A model generated the notes under the pieces. That model was not told where the DNA came from, did no database searches, and saw only the letters and a list, made by a program, of their open reading frames with translations. A stretch of DNA of 32,835 nt from assembly GCA_903927415.1 (NCBI GenBank), contig CAIYMZ010000088.1:1-32835 (forward strand), written 5' to 3'. Positions 1 to 8,564 of the stretch are shown one piece after another (position 1 is the first letter of the stretch; the number at the start of each line of letters is the position of its first letter). The DNA is from an uncultured Alphaproteobacteria bacterium. GTDB taxonomy: Bacteria; Pseudomonadota; Alphaproteobacteria; Rickettsiales; UBA1997. The translations under genes were made by a program, and so were the position numbers.

Positions 1-56
1 ACGAATGGATTTTTTTTGAAAGCCGCAACCATTTCGGCGCAAAATATTTCTCTCAT
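1..56 (-). CDS. Transketolase C-terminal subunit, first 18 codons (partial)
   Basis: Partial gene running off the left edge; only the N-terminus is visible (MREIFCAEMVAAFKKNPF). The start ATG overlaps the stop of the upstream transketolase N-terminal subunit as ATGA, the usual arrangement for split transketolase pairs. The peptide resembles the start of the pyrimidine-binding half, which typically begins with M-R plus an amphipathic helix and then 'KDPRV'-like residues. The assignment rests mostly on the partner gene. The full protein would pair with the N-subunit to form the thiamine-diphosphate active site. Confidence 0.6.
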   Translation of the reverse strand, partial: MREIFCAEMVAAFKKNPF

Positions 57-937
57 GAATTTAATTTTTTTGAGATTGAGCCACTTTTTTTACTGTCATT
101 CCCGAGAAGGCGGGAATCCAGAATGTTTAGAGATACTGGATTCCCGCCTTCGCGGGAATGACAACGAGACTTTTCAACCTCCGCTTTAGCCCTTGCGTAG
201 AGCTCTTCTGTGAGCGGTAAATAATGCCATTCCATTTTGTCTTCCATGAAAGAAACGCCGCGACCTTTTTTTGTGTTTAGTAAAAAAACTTGCGGACGAT
301 CAGAATTTTTAGAAATTTTTTGCAGATCTTTTTCACTGTGTCCGTCAATCACTTCCACATCCAAATCGAAATTTTTGAGCAGAGAAAAAAGTTTTTGAAT
401 ATCCATCGAAGCCACGTCTTTTGTGCTTCCAAAACCTTGCAATCCGTTGCAGTCAATCAGCAAAGTTAAATTCGATAAACGCTGGTGATTGAGAAAAATC
501 AGCGCTTCAAAATTACTGCCCTCTTGCCATTCGCCATCCGACATCAAGCAAAAAATTCGTCCGTCTTTTTTTTGCAGGCGATTACCGAGCGCCATGCCGC
601 AGCTAAGCCCCAAGCCGTGCCCTAGACTTCCGGTCGCAAAAGGAATTTCAGGAATCCAGCTTGGAGCAGAATGTCCAGAAAGTTTTGTGCCATCTTTGTG
701 AAAAGTTTTAAGCTGCTCATCCGAAATTTTTCCCACCATCCAAAGTGCAATGTAAAGTGCCCCTGCCGCGTGACCTTTTGACAAAATAAATTGATCATTT
801 TTCTGCATCACCTGCGAATGTAAATAAAGTGTGGCATCAAGCGCCGAAAGGTTTCCGCCAATATGTCCAACCCCAGATTCAAAATGCATTGCAAGCAAAC
901 GCAGCACAGCTTTTTTTTGCATTTCGCGGAAATTCAT
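53..937 (-). CDS. Transketolase, N-terminal (TPP-binding) subunit
   Basis: A 294-aa protein read from the ATG at 937. The track ORF starts at a GTG at 1033, but homologous sequence begins at MNFREMQKKAVLRLL. Seen in order: GVGHIGGNLSALD (substrate/TPP loop), LSKGHAAGALY, GSLGHGLGLSCGMALG and SDGEWQEGSNFEAL followed by CNGLQGFG, which is the TPP/Mg2+-binding signature with the usual GDG read as SDG. This is the pyrophosphate-binding half of a split transketolase (pentose phosphate or related ketose transfer, cytosolic). The last ~35 residues (CHSREGGNP...RLLGNDS) are not family sequence: they are the translation of an inserted palindromic repeat. The stop overlaps the next gene as ATGA, so translational coupling survives the insertion. 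Confidence 0.85.
   Translation of the reverse strand: MNFREMQKKAVLRLLAMHFESGVGHIGGNLSALDATLYLHSQVMQKNDQFILSKGHAAGALYIALWMVGKISDEQLKTFHKDGTKLSGHSAPSWIPEIPFATGSLGHGLGLSCGMALGNRLQKKDGRIFCLMSDGEWQEGSNFEALIFLNHQRLSNLTLLIDCNGLQGFGSTKDVASMDIQKLFSLLKNFDLDVEVIDGHSEKDLQKISKNSDRPQVFLLNTKKGRGVSFMEDKMEWHYLPLTEELYARAKAEVEKSRCHSREGGNPVSLNILDSRLLGNDSKKSGSISKKLNS
94..163. repeat. Palindromic repeat element inserted in a coding sequence
   Basis: Two 28-nt arms (94-121 and 136-163) are inverted copies with a single mismatch, around a 14-nt loop. The arms begin TGTCATTCCCG and contain the ATTCCCGC...GCGGGAAT core common to dispersed repeats in many proteobacteria (compare dRS3-type and Rickettsia palindromic elements). 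The element is read in frame through the 3' end of the transketolase gene. Confidence 0.9.
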
Positions 938-1047
938 CGAGGAAAATTTTGATTGATTTTGAGGAGCTGGTTGATTTGATGCGCGCCCGCAAAAAGTAAT
1001 CTTCCACATCATCGATTTCAACACTGACTTCACTTCAACTTTTCTAT

Positions 1048-1123
1048 GGGGCTATAGCGCAGTTGGTAGCGCGCTTGCATGGCATGCAAGAGGTCACGAG
1101 TTCGAATCTCGTTAGCTCCGCCA
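1048..1123 (+). tRNA. tRNA-Ala, anticodon GGC
   Basis: A 76-nt cloverleaf with encoded CCA. The acceptor stem GGGGCTA pairs with TAGCTCC (one G-T). The D stem is GCGC/GCGC, the anticodon stem CTTGC/GCAAG with loop ATGGCAT (anticodon GGC at 1081-1083), and the T arm ACGAG-TTCGAAT-CTCGT. It is divergent from the transketolase gene. I saw no duplicated 3' end elsewhere in the window that would mark it as a phage attachment site. Confidence 0.97.
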
Positions 1124-1428
1124 TAATACCAAAAAAACATAGTCTCTAACCAAGATTATCAGCCAAAGAGTATCTCGCGAAACGCCAGTAATTGGGGCGT
1201 CTCGCGGTATTTCGATTTTCATTTCACCTTCACCTTCCTCTCTCCAAATCTTCAGATTTTCCTCAAATTCTTAGCTATTCTCTCTCTGTTTCTCCGTTTC
1301 ACCTTCACCTTTGCGAAAAAGGTGAATATCGATAAATGCTGAGTTTAGGAGCTTTTCATAAAACTTTTCCGCTTGCTACCCCGAGTGGATTTTTTGGCTT
1401 TTTTGCGAACTAATCGTACCTAAATTGT
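1124..1428. other. Intergenic gap with hairpins and a short direct repeat
   Basis: No convincing gene. The 15-mer TTTCACCTTCACCTT occurs at 1222-1236 and 1297-1311; its second copy overlaps a perfect 8-bp hairpin, TTCACCTT/AAGGTGAA (1304-1326). A larger hairpin lies at 1176-1206. None of these has a U-tract, so they are not obvious terminators for either the tRNA or the leftward czcA-like gene that ends at 1429. Confidence 0.6.
1176..1206. repeat. 11-bp inverted repeat (hairpin)
   Basis: CGCGAAACGCC (1176-1186) faces GGCGTCTCGCG (1196-1206) across a 9-nt loop, with one G-T wobble in the stem. It is GC-rich against an A+T-rich background and has no following T-run. It may be a dispersed repeat or an mRNA 3'-end stabiliser; the function is unknown. 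Confidence 0.7.
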
Positions 1429-4400
1429 TTATCTGATAAATTTCTTAATCAAAACTGGACTCAAAATCAGTGTCGCAATTGTTGAACTGATAATACCACC
1501 AATCACGGTTATTGCAATTGGCTGTTGAACTTCTGCGCCAATTCCATGTCCGAATGCCATTGGTAAGAAACCAAGTCCGGCAACGATTGCGGTCATCAGG
1601 ATTGGTCGCAATCTTGAAAGACAAGTGAGCTTCAAATCGTTATTTTTTGCAAAAGTGTCGATGAGGATTATCGAGTTAAGAAGACTAATTCCGATCAAAG
1701 CGATGAAGCCAACATAAACAGAAATTGTGATTGGAATTTGGCAAATGAATAACAACAGAATCGCGCCGCTCAAGGCAAAAGGCGCAGCAGAAAAAACGAT
1801 CAAAACTTTTTTCACATCGCCAAACATTTTGTAGAGCATGCCAAAAATCGTCAGGATAATCAGCGGAATGATAAGAAAAATTTGTTTTTTGGCGCTGTTA
1901 AAATTTTCAAATCTGCCGCCCCATTCAAGATAGTAACCCTCTGGCACGATTTTGTTTTTGGCGATTTCCGCTTCGGCATTTTTAATGAAACTGGCGTAAT
2001 CGGTATTTTTCAGATAGATTGAAAGGCTAGAATATCTTTTGCCAAAGAGACGCGGGATCGAAGTGATGTCCTCGCTTTCACGCAAATTAGTAACCTTATC
2101 CAACGGAAAACTTCCGCCATCTGGCAAGCCAATTGGAATATTACTAATCCCATTGATGTCGTTGCGGCTTTTTTCGCTTAAATGTAAAATGATCGGGACT
2201 GGAAATTCTGTAGCATAAAAACTTCCCACCTGAATGCCGGCCATGGCATCTTTGAGATCATTATTAATGTCAGCGACGGTGACTTGGTGTTTGGCAATCT
2301 GTGTGTAATCAGGCACGACATCAATGAATAAGCCTTTGCGTATTGCGTAAATAAAATCTTCCTCAATCTCTTTCATTGCCGGTTTTTCGTGAAGTAGATT
2401 TTTGATTTTCTCAGCCGTTGCCATCAAAACATTCAAATCTTCGCCAAAAATTTTTAGAGATAGATCAGCTCTGCTTCCTTCAAGCATTTCATTGAATCGC
2501 ATCTTGATTGGCTGCGATGTTGCAACTTCACATTCCTCACAATTTTCCTTAATTTTTTGGTAAATTTTTTCAGAAATCTTTTTGGCATCACCCTTAAATT
2601 CCGACTTCAAAATCACAAAAAAATCTGCGGAGTTTTGCGGCATGGGATCAAGCCCTGCTTGTGTTGTTCCCAATCGCGCAAAAGTTTTATCAACTTCTCT
2701 TTCTGCGGAAATTTTTGTCTGCAAATTTTTTACAATTTCTATCGTGTGCGAAAGGCTGCTGCTATTATTTTCAAGCACCAATTCATATACGATGTCGCCT
2801 TCATTTAACTCAGGCAAAAAGTCTGAAGGCATGAAAGCGAGTAATGACAGTGATAAAATAAAAAATCCCACACAACCAAAAATTACTCCTCGGCCGTTTT
2901 GTAGAGCTCTGTTTAGAAGGCTTTCATATTTGGTTTTTATCGCTGAAAAAAGTCGATGCCTTTCGTGAGTTATTGCGCCATCAACAAAGAAATAGGACAA
3001 AACCGGCATCAATAAAAACGCTACAAAGATGCTGGCAATCATGGCGATAATCACATTGATCGCCATTGGTTTAAAAGTTTTTCCCTCAATGCCAGAAAAC
3101 ATCAAAATCGGTACATAAACCAGAATGATGATGGTGATGCCAATGAATATCGGCTTAGCAACTTGTGCTGATAATTTGGCAATCGATTCAATTTTTTCAC
3201 TTCTGCTTTTATGCAAAATTAGGCTACTAACGATGAACTCAACGATTACCACCGAAGCATCAACCAACAAGCCAAAATCAATAGCACCAAGGCTCATCAG
3301 ATTTGCTGAAATACCAAAAAGATTCATGGCCGAGGCAAGAATCAAAATACAAAATAGCAGCGATGAAGCAACGATCATGCCGACTTTAAAATTGCCGAGC
3401 AGCAGGCATAAAACTCCGACAACTAGCAAAATTCCTTCAGCCAGATTTTTTATTACAGTTTTGATGGTGGAATCGATTAGGAATTGTCGGTCGTAGAGAA
3501 TTTCAATTTTAGCATCCGCGTTGTGCTGATTTAACTTTGCAATTTCCTGCTTAACTTTTACTAAAACCTCTTTGACATTTTCTCCCGATTGCAACATCAC
3601 TGTTCCAATCACCGCCTCTTTGCCTTGATAAGTTGCGGCTCCAAGCCTTTGCGAATAATTCGGACTGATTTCAACAACATGCGAAAGCGGCAATGCTTTT
3701 CCGCTGTAATCAATTTTGACAGGAATATTCATCACATCTTCAAAACTGCTAATGTTAGCAAAAGTTCTGATTACTTTCTGTTGGCCATCTTGCTCAATGT
3801 AACCACCACCAAAATTTTCTCCGACAGTTTGGATTTGCGCGATCAGCTTTTCTAATGTCAGTCCATATTGCTTAATTTTTTCCGAACTAAAATTGAGATG
3901 AAGCTCACGAGCAAAACCTCCAATCGTATCTACTTCTGCAACACCTCTAATCTTTTTTAATTCGCGGGCGATTTGATATTGCTGGATGGTGCGTAGCGCC
4001 ATTAAATCATCTTCACCGCTTGGATTATAAACGCGATACATGACAATCTCGCCGATGCCGGTGGTAAGCGGCGCAATCTCTGGCGATAGGCCATTTGGAA
4101 TTTGGTCGCGCAAAGTTGAAATTCTCTGCAACACCTGATTTCTGGCGAAATAAATATCCACCTCATCGCGGAAAATCAGAATGATTTGCGAAAGACCGAA
4201 TTTGGAAATCGAGCGCATTTCCTGCAAGCCAGGAATACCGTAAAGCTCGGCTTCAATTGGATAGGTGACAGCCTTCTCAACCCTTGTCGGATCCATCCCA
4301 AAAGTCTTGGTGTTCACGATTACTTGCTTGTTACTAATATCGGGAATGGCATCGATTTTAACTTTACTTAAAGAGTAAAATCCGAATAGCGAAATGAGTC

Positions 4401-4461
4401 CAAAGAGAATCAGAACATACCATCGCAACTCAATTATTTTTGTGAAAAATTTATTTATCAT
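1429..4461 (-). CDS. CzcA-like heavy-metal RND efflux pump
   Basis: A 1010-aa inner-membrane proton-driven RND transporter of the heavy-metal efflux family. It opens with a first TM segment followed by KIDAIPDISNKQVIV. The proton-relay helix reads DFGLLVDASVVIVE (about residues 395-408), keeping the Asp-Asp-Glu set of CzcA-type divalent-metal pumps. The periplasmic region that carries LLYM and a Met triad in CusA reads NEGDIVYELV here, so Cu(I)/Ag(I) specificity is not supported; Zn/Co/Ni/Cd-type substrates are more likely (inference). It is the last gene of the leftward operon and overlaps the OMF gene by 11 nt. No adaptor (CzcB) gene lies in this operon. Confidence 0.9.
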   Translation of the reverse strand: MINKFFTKIIELRWYVLILFGLISLFGFYSLSKVKIDAIPDISNKQVIVNTKTFGMDPTRVEKAVTYPIEAELYGIPGLQEMRSISKFGLSQIILIFRDEVDIYFARNQVLQRISTLRDQIPNGLSPEIAPLTTGIGEIVMYRVYNPSGEDDLMALRTIQQYQIARELKKIRGVAEVDTIGGFARELHLNFSSEKIKQYGLTLEKLIAQIQTVGENFGGGYIEQDGQQKVIRTFANISSFEDVMNIPVKIDYSGKALPLSHVVEISPNYSQRLGAATYQGKEAVIGTVMLQSGENVKEVLVKVKQEIAKLNQHNADAKIEILYDRQFLIDSTIKTVIKNLAEGILLVVGVLCLLLGNFKVGMIVASSLLFCILILASAMNLFGISANLMSLGAIDFGLLVDASVVIVEFIVSSLILHKSRSEKIESIAKLSAQVAKPIFIGITIIILVYVPILMFSGIEGKTFKPMAINVIIAMIASIFVAFLLMPVLSYFFVDGAITHERHRLFSAIKTKYESLLNRALQNGRGVIFGCVGFFILSLSLLAFMPSDFLPELNEGDIVYELVLENNSSSLSHTIEIVKNLQTKISAEREVDKTFARLGTTQAGLDPMPQNSADFFVILKSEFKGDAKKISEKIYQKIKENCEECEVATSQPIKMRFNEMLEGSRADLSLKIFGEDLNVLMATAEKIKNLLHEKPAMKEIEEDFIYAIRKGLFIDVVPDYTQIAKHQVTVADINNDLKDAMAGIQVGSFYATEFPVPIILHLSEKSRNDINGISNIPIGLPDGGSFPLDKVTNLRESEDITSIPRLFGKRYSSLSIYLKNTDYASFIKNAEAEIAKNKIVPEGYYLEWGGRFENFNSAKKQIFLIIPLIILTIFGMLYKMFGDVKKVLIVFSAAPFALSGAILLLFICQIPITISVYVGFIALIGISLLNSIILIDTFAKNNDLKLTCLSRLRPILMTAIVAGLGFLPMAFGHGIGAEVQQPIAITVIGGIISSTIATLILSPVLIKKFIR

Positions 4462-5662
4462 TTTGAGGTAAAGTAAAGTTGCCGACTTTGATCATGAGCG
4501 CTGCATAAGACGCGGCGAGCTCCACCTGAGTGTCGATGATAGTGTCGATGGTTTGATATTCCTGCGAATCGAGCTCTATGTAAGTGATGAAATCGAGCAC
4601 ACCTTTTTTGAAATCAGAATTAGCTTCGGCGAGGCGCGAAATGATTTTGCTGATATTATTGACAGGGAAATTCTTGGTGAGTTTCAGCGAAGTTTCATAT
4701 TCGCTAATGTCGTTGCTGATGAGCTGAACCAGCTGATTGCGTCGGAATTCAACTTCTTGTTCCTGCGCTCTTATTTTCGATTCACTCGAGGCGATTTTTT
4801 CCTGATTGCGATTGAAAAGTGGAATAGAAACGGAAAGACCAACGCCGCTAGAGTCTTTACCTGTCGAGGCTGAGCCATTTTCTCTTGTTGCTGAAACATT
4901 CACATCCGGCATCTGTTCAACTTTGGCAAATGACAATTCTGATTTGTATTTGCTGACGAGAATTTTTTGCTCTTTTAGTTCAAGATTGTTTTCAAGCGCG
5001 GCTTCAACGAAGAATTTTTTGCCCCGATAATTTTTGTCATCAAGCCATTCGAGGCTGATATTTGTTGGCTCACTTTCAAGATTGAGATAAACATTCGCTA
5101 GATTCCAAGTCTGATAAAGTTCATTACGAAACTTAATCAGATCACGTTCAACTAATCTGATTCTATCTTTGGTGATGTGCCATTGTGCCTTCTTGGTTGG
5201 AGAGCTTAAGACGATGGTAGCGAGATATTTATCAACCAACGTTAAACGATCCAAACGCCGCTGCGCCAGATCAATTTTTGATCGAAGAGCCTGATATTGG
5301 TAAAGCAGACTGAAGACCTCGGACTTCACAAATAAAGCCAGATTATTTTTTCTAACATCAAGTACGCGAAACTCTGCTTCTTCAATGTCATATTTGCTTT
5401 GCAGTTTGCCGTAAAAAGGAACGGTTTGACTAACGCTGTAACTATCTTGTCCACCAATTCTGCCGGCACTCACAACTGGATTACTCCAATATTTTTGCTG
5501 GTTAGCTAAACGCTGTTGCGCCAAAGCAGAATATTGCGCTGCTCTAATATTGGCACTGTTTTGCTCAGCGATATCAATGAGTTCTCCGATTTTGTAATCC
5601 TTACAAAAAGCCGAGGAACTGAAAAAAATAAGTGAGAGAAGTACGAGAAAAAATTTTGCCAT
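4451..5662 (-). CDS. CzcC/TolC-like outer-membrane efflux factor
   Basis: About 403 aa from the ATG at 5662. The track ORF uses an upstream TTG at 5689; the ATG is preferred because it directly begins a signal peptide (MAKFFLVLLSLIFFSSSAFC, Cys near the cleavage point, so possibly a lipoprotein). The body has the long heptad-rich helices of the outer-membrane factor family, with two internally similar halves, and the PFYGKL and SIPLFNRNQEKIA segments typical of CzcC. It would form the outer-membrane channel for the RND pump encoded immediately downstream, which it overlaps by 11 nt. Confidence 0.85.
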   Translation of the reverse strand: MAKFFLVLLSLIFFSSSAFCKDYKIGELIDIAEQNSANIRAAQYSALAQQRLANQQKYWSNPVVSAGRIGGQDSYSVSQTVPFYGKLQSKYDIEEAEFRVLDVRKNNLALFVKSEVFSLLYQYQALRSKIDLAQRRLDRLTLVDKYLATIVLSSPTKKAQWHITKDRIRLVERDLIKFRNELYQTWNLANVYLNLESEPTNISLEWLDDKNYRGKKFFVEAALENNLELKEQKILVSKYKSELSFAKVEQMPDVNVSATRENGSASTGKDSSGVGLSVSIPLFNRNQEKIASSESKIRAQEQEVEFRRNQLVQLISNDISEYETSLKLTKNFPVNNISKIISRLAEANSDFKKGVLDFITYIELDSQEYQTIDTIIDTQVELAASYAALMIKVGNFTLPQNDK

Positions 5663-5726
5663 TTTATCCAAAAAAATAGTTCTTAACAAATTGCTTCAAT
5701 ACTTGAGGCAAGTGACTTTACAAAGT

Positions 5727-6059
5727 TTAAGAAACTATTTTTGGCGGCTTTTGAGGAGAGGTATTTTGAAGAGGAAGAGAAGAAGCTAGATCGAAAGAAA
5801 AATTATCAACTTTTGCAGATTCTATAGCAAAACTTTTAGCAAGAGAAGCAAAGTCAAAGTGATGATGGCAATGACAACCGCAATCTTTGCAATCGGAAAA
5901 ATCGGAAGAGTCCGAAAGATCGTCGGAGTTATTGTAAGAGATAACCGGTTTATTTTGTGATGATTTTGAATCATCGCACTTATCTTGAGCCAGCACTTTC
6001 CCAGCAAGAGAAAGGCATAGCACTATAAGAAATGTGATACGAAGAAACTTGGTTATCAT
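5727..6059 (-). CDS. Small exported Cys/His-rich protein (CzcI-like in character)
   Basis: 110 aa. Residues 1-24 form a Sec signal peptide ending VLA. The mature part is Ser/Asp-rich and carries the cluster CKDCGCHCHHH at about residues 57-67 (four Cys and four His within eleven positions), followed by a mildly amphipathic tail ending in prolines. The cluster strongly suggests periplasmic metal binding. Position and character recall CzcI, the small exported protein of czc operons, but I cannot align it to that family with confidence. It lies between pcoB and the OMF gene in the leftward operon and may buffer metal or act in sensing. Confidence 0.65.
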   Translation of the reverse strand: MITKFLRITFLIVLCLSLAGKVLAQDKCDDSKSSQNKPVISYNNSDDLSDSSDFSDCKDCGCHCHHHFDFASLAKSFAIESAKVDNFSFDLASSLPLQNTSPQKPPKIVS

Positions 6060-6137
6060 CCAATTACTTTGACTAAATTAAGGTTAAATCCTAACGGAGA
6101 ATATACTAAAAAATTTTAAGAAACAATTTTTAACCAC

Positions 6138-6878
6138 TTAAAATCTTAATCTTATCCCTGCGGCAACAATAAAATTATCAACTCTTTGACCAAGTTGTTT
6201 TGCTAAATCTGCCGTGCCAAAAGTTTTGGTATGATAACGTAGCGCAAAATATGGGGCGAATTTGCGAGTGATTTCGTAGCGTGTTGCAACGCCAATTTCA
6301 AAATCGGAAATGCCTGATGCCACTTCTAATTTCGGAACATCTTGAGCAAAAATCTCGGTCTCAAAATATGGTTGGGTGATTAGTTTTTGTGTAATAAAAA
6401 TATCAACTTCCTGCTTGAATCTGGCGCTGTAATTGCCCTGATCACTTAAAAAGATTTGAGCCTTAGTTTCAAACATTTGCGGAGCAAGACCTTCGAGTCC
6501 GATGGTTAAATAATTTACGTTTGTTGGAGTGAAATCAGTGCTAAAATCATGAGAAACACCAATTTGAGCATCCCAGAATTGAGAAAAATTCTTGCTGTAA
6601 AGCGCCTGAACTTCGAATATTTCTTCGTAATTGCCGTAATTTTTCTTTTCGCTGTTTATCCATAATCTATCGTAATCGCCACCAACCCAGCCGGAAAGAT
6701 CAAAACTTTTTGATCTACCATCTTGCGCCTCACCAACATCTCCTTCCAAAGTAAAAGCATGGTAAATTTGTCCATGATCATCACCGTGATCCATTTCCTG
6801 TTTTGCATCTTGCGCAACGGCAATTCCGCTGAGGAAAAAAAATAATAAAGATGAATTTAAGAAAAATTTTACTCTCAT
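6138..6878 (-). CDS. pcoB: Copper resistance protein B (outer-membrane beta-barrel)
   Basis: 246 aa with a signal peptide ending AVA and a short His/Asp/Met segment (EMDHGDDHG), then a beta-rich barrel: SFDLSGWVGGDYDRLWINSE, IGVSHDFSTDFTP, NYLTIGLEGLAP, FEIGVATRYEITRKFAPYFALRY and a terminal IRLRF that fits an outer-membrane beta-signal. This is the CopB/PcoB family, which partners PcoA in periplasmic/outer-membrane copper sequestration. Its ATG overlaps the pcoA stop as TAATG, with GGAGG about 10 nt upstream, indicating translational coupling. It is shorter than Pseudomonas CopB because the long Met-rich N-terminal repeats are missing. Confidence 0.92.
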   Translation of the reverse strand: MRVKFFLNSSLLFFFLSGIAVAQDAKQEMDHGDDHGQIYHAFTLEGDVGEAQDGRSKSFDLSGWVGGDYDRLWINSEKKNYGNYEEIFEVQALYSKNFSQFWDAQIGVSHDFSTDFTPTNVNYLTIGLEGLAPQMFETKAQIFLSDQGNYSARFKQEVDIFITQKLITQPYFETEIFAQDVPKLEVASGISDFEIGVATRYEITRKFAPYFALRYHTKTFGTADLAKQLGQRVDNFIVAAGIRLRF

Positions 6879-8560
6879 TATTTACCCTCCTTATCAACGG
6901 TTACACTAGTCATCATGCCGCTTGCCATATGAAGAAGTAAGTGGCAGTGAAACGCCCATTCACCGGCTTCATCGGCGGTTAAAAGCAGGGAAACGGTTTT
7001 AGCTGGCGGAACAATCACTGTGTGTTTATTTGGCAGCCATTGCATTTTCTGGCCATTTTCTAACTGCATAAATATGCCGTGTAAATGAATCGGATGTGCC
7101 ATCATGGTTTCATTGACAAATTTTAGGCGCACTCGTTCGCCATATTTCAAGTGCATTGGCTTGGGGAATTTTTCACCGTTAATTGTCCAAATGTAACGGT
7201 TCATGCTGCCACCGAATTTGAATTCGATTTCACGAATTGGTTTTCTTAAATCTTTTTGCGGATGAAGAGAGACAAGATCAGAATATTCTAAGGCTTTATT
7301 GCCTTTTGGTGTGCCGCGATCTGCCCAGCCGCTTTTTACATTATCCATATTCATTCCGGTCATACTCATACTTCCGCTCATATCCATATCACTCATGTCG
7401 TGACCCATAGCTGAATGATCCATGCCTTCCATTTTATCGTCACTCATCTTATTGCCGCCGTGATCCATTCCTTTCATGTCACTCATACCATCATTATTCA
7501 TTCCTTGCATACTGCCATGATCCATGCCTCCCATCGCCATATCTGCCATGGTTAAAACTGTGCGGGGGCGCATTTTTGGAATTTCACCGGACATTCCTTC
7601 TTTTGGCGCTAAAGTTCCTCTCGCATATCCCGTGCGATCAATTGACTCAGCAAAAATTGTGTAAGCTTTATCTTCTTTTGGCTCAACAATAACATCATAA
7701 GTTTCAGCAACACCAAAACGGAATTCATCGGCAATTACCGGCTTTACCTCCTGCCCATCAGCTTCAACAAATTTCATTTTTAAGCCAGGAATTGAAATAT
7801 CATAAATCGTCATCGCCGAAGCATTGATGAAGCGCAGTTTTACACGCTCACCTTTTTTGAAAATTCCTGTCCAGTTTTGTTCAGCGGTTTTGCCGTTTGT
7901 TAAGAAATGATATTTGGTAACATCCGATAAGTCTGTTGGGTCCATACGCATTTGACCCCAATCCATGTAATCACGCCAAGTTGCTGAAAATCCGTTCTTT
8001 TTTATATCAGAAAAAAATGTGAAAATTGTGCGCTTGTTGTAGTTGTAATAGCCAGAATCGATTTTGAGATTGTTAAGAACGGTGTTGGGATTTTCTTCAG
8101 TGAAATCAGAAAGAAGAATTACATATTCGCGATCTGCTTTTGTTTCGCTTGGCTCAATCACGATTGATCCGTAAACACCTTGTTGCTCCTGCAAATTTGA
8201 ATGCGAGTGATACCAATAAGTTCCTTTTTGTCTGACTTTGAATTTGTAAGTGAAAGTTGTGTGCGGCGCGATACCGTGAAATCCGTTTAAACCAGGAACT
8301 CCGTCCATTGATCCATCAAGCAAAATTCCATGCCAGTGAATTGAAGTTACTTCATCCATTGAGTTTTTTACCTTCATCACGACATCTTCACCTTCTTTAA
8401 AGCGCAAGGTTGGGCCAGGAATTCCTCCATTGATGGTGATTGCTTCCACCGCTTTGCCGGTGATAAAAACATCCTGCTTTTTGATTTCTAAATCATAAGT
8501 TTTAGCAAAAGCTGATGATGTAAAAATCGTGAGGAAAACTGTTAAAAGAATCTTCTGCAT
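6878..8560 (-). CDS. pcoA: Periplasmic multicopper oxidase, CopA/PcoA family
   Basis: About 560 aa from the ATG at 8560; the track ORF extends upstream into copA, whereas MQKILLTVFLTIFTSSAFA is a clean signal peptide. Copper-ligand motifs are HWHG (about residues 75-78), YWYHSHS, HPIHLHG and HCHLLLHMASGM near the C-terminus, covering the type 1 and the type 2/3 cluster. A Met/His-rich insert (MDHGSMQGMN..., MGHDMSDMDMSG...) between domains matches the copper-loading region of PcoA/CueO. It oxidises Cu(I) to Cu(II) and sequesters copper. No twin-arginine motif is visible, unusual because most PcoA/CopA oxidases are TAT-exported. The stop overlaps the pcoB start; the start lies 4 nt after the copA stop. 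Confidence 0.95.
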   Translation of the reverse strand: MQKILLTVFLTIFTSSAFAKTYDLEIKKQDVFITGKAVEAITINGGIPGPTLRFKEGEDVVMKVKNSMDEVTSIHWHGILLDGSMDGVPGLNGFHGIAPHTTFTYKFKVRQKGTYWYHSHSNLQEQQGVYGSIVIEPSETKADREYVILLSDFTEENPNTVLNNLKIDSGYYNYNKRTIFTFFSDIKKNGFSATWRDYMDWGQMRMDPTDLSDVTKYHFLTNGKTAEQNWTGIFKKGERVKLRFINASAMTIYDISIPGLKMKFVEADGQEVKPVIADEFRFGVAETYDVIVEPKEDKAYTIFAESIDRTGYARGTLAPKEGMSGEIPKMRPRTVLTMADMAMGGMDHGSMQGMNNDGMSDMKGMDHGGNKMSDDKMEGMDHSAMGHDMSDMDMSGSMSMTGMNMDNVKSGWADRGTPKGNKALEYSDLVSLHPQKDLRKPIREIEFKFGGSMNRYIWTINGEKFPKPMHLKYGERVRLKFVNETMMAHPIHLHGIFMQLENGQKMQWLPNKHTVIVPPAKTVSLLLTADEAGEWAFHCHLLLHMASGMMTSVTVDKEGK

Positions 8561-8564
8561 ATTT

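Noticed and set aside
489-701. Plus-strand 70-aa ORF
   Set aside because: Antisense shadow of the transketolase gene, which has clear family motifs.
1048-1123. tRNA-Ala as prophage attachment site
   Set aside because: The recombinase is a serine type about 17 kb away, and I saw no duplicated tRNA 3' end near the phage genes.
1304-1326. TTCACCTT/AAGGTGAA hairpin as terminator of the leftward operon
   Set aside because: No T-run on the minus-strand 3' side, so intrinsic termination is not supported.
2557-3855. Plus-strand ORFs at 2557, 2582, 3125 and 3589
   Set aside because: Antisense shadows of the czcA-like gene; no SD and no plausible domain.
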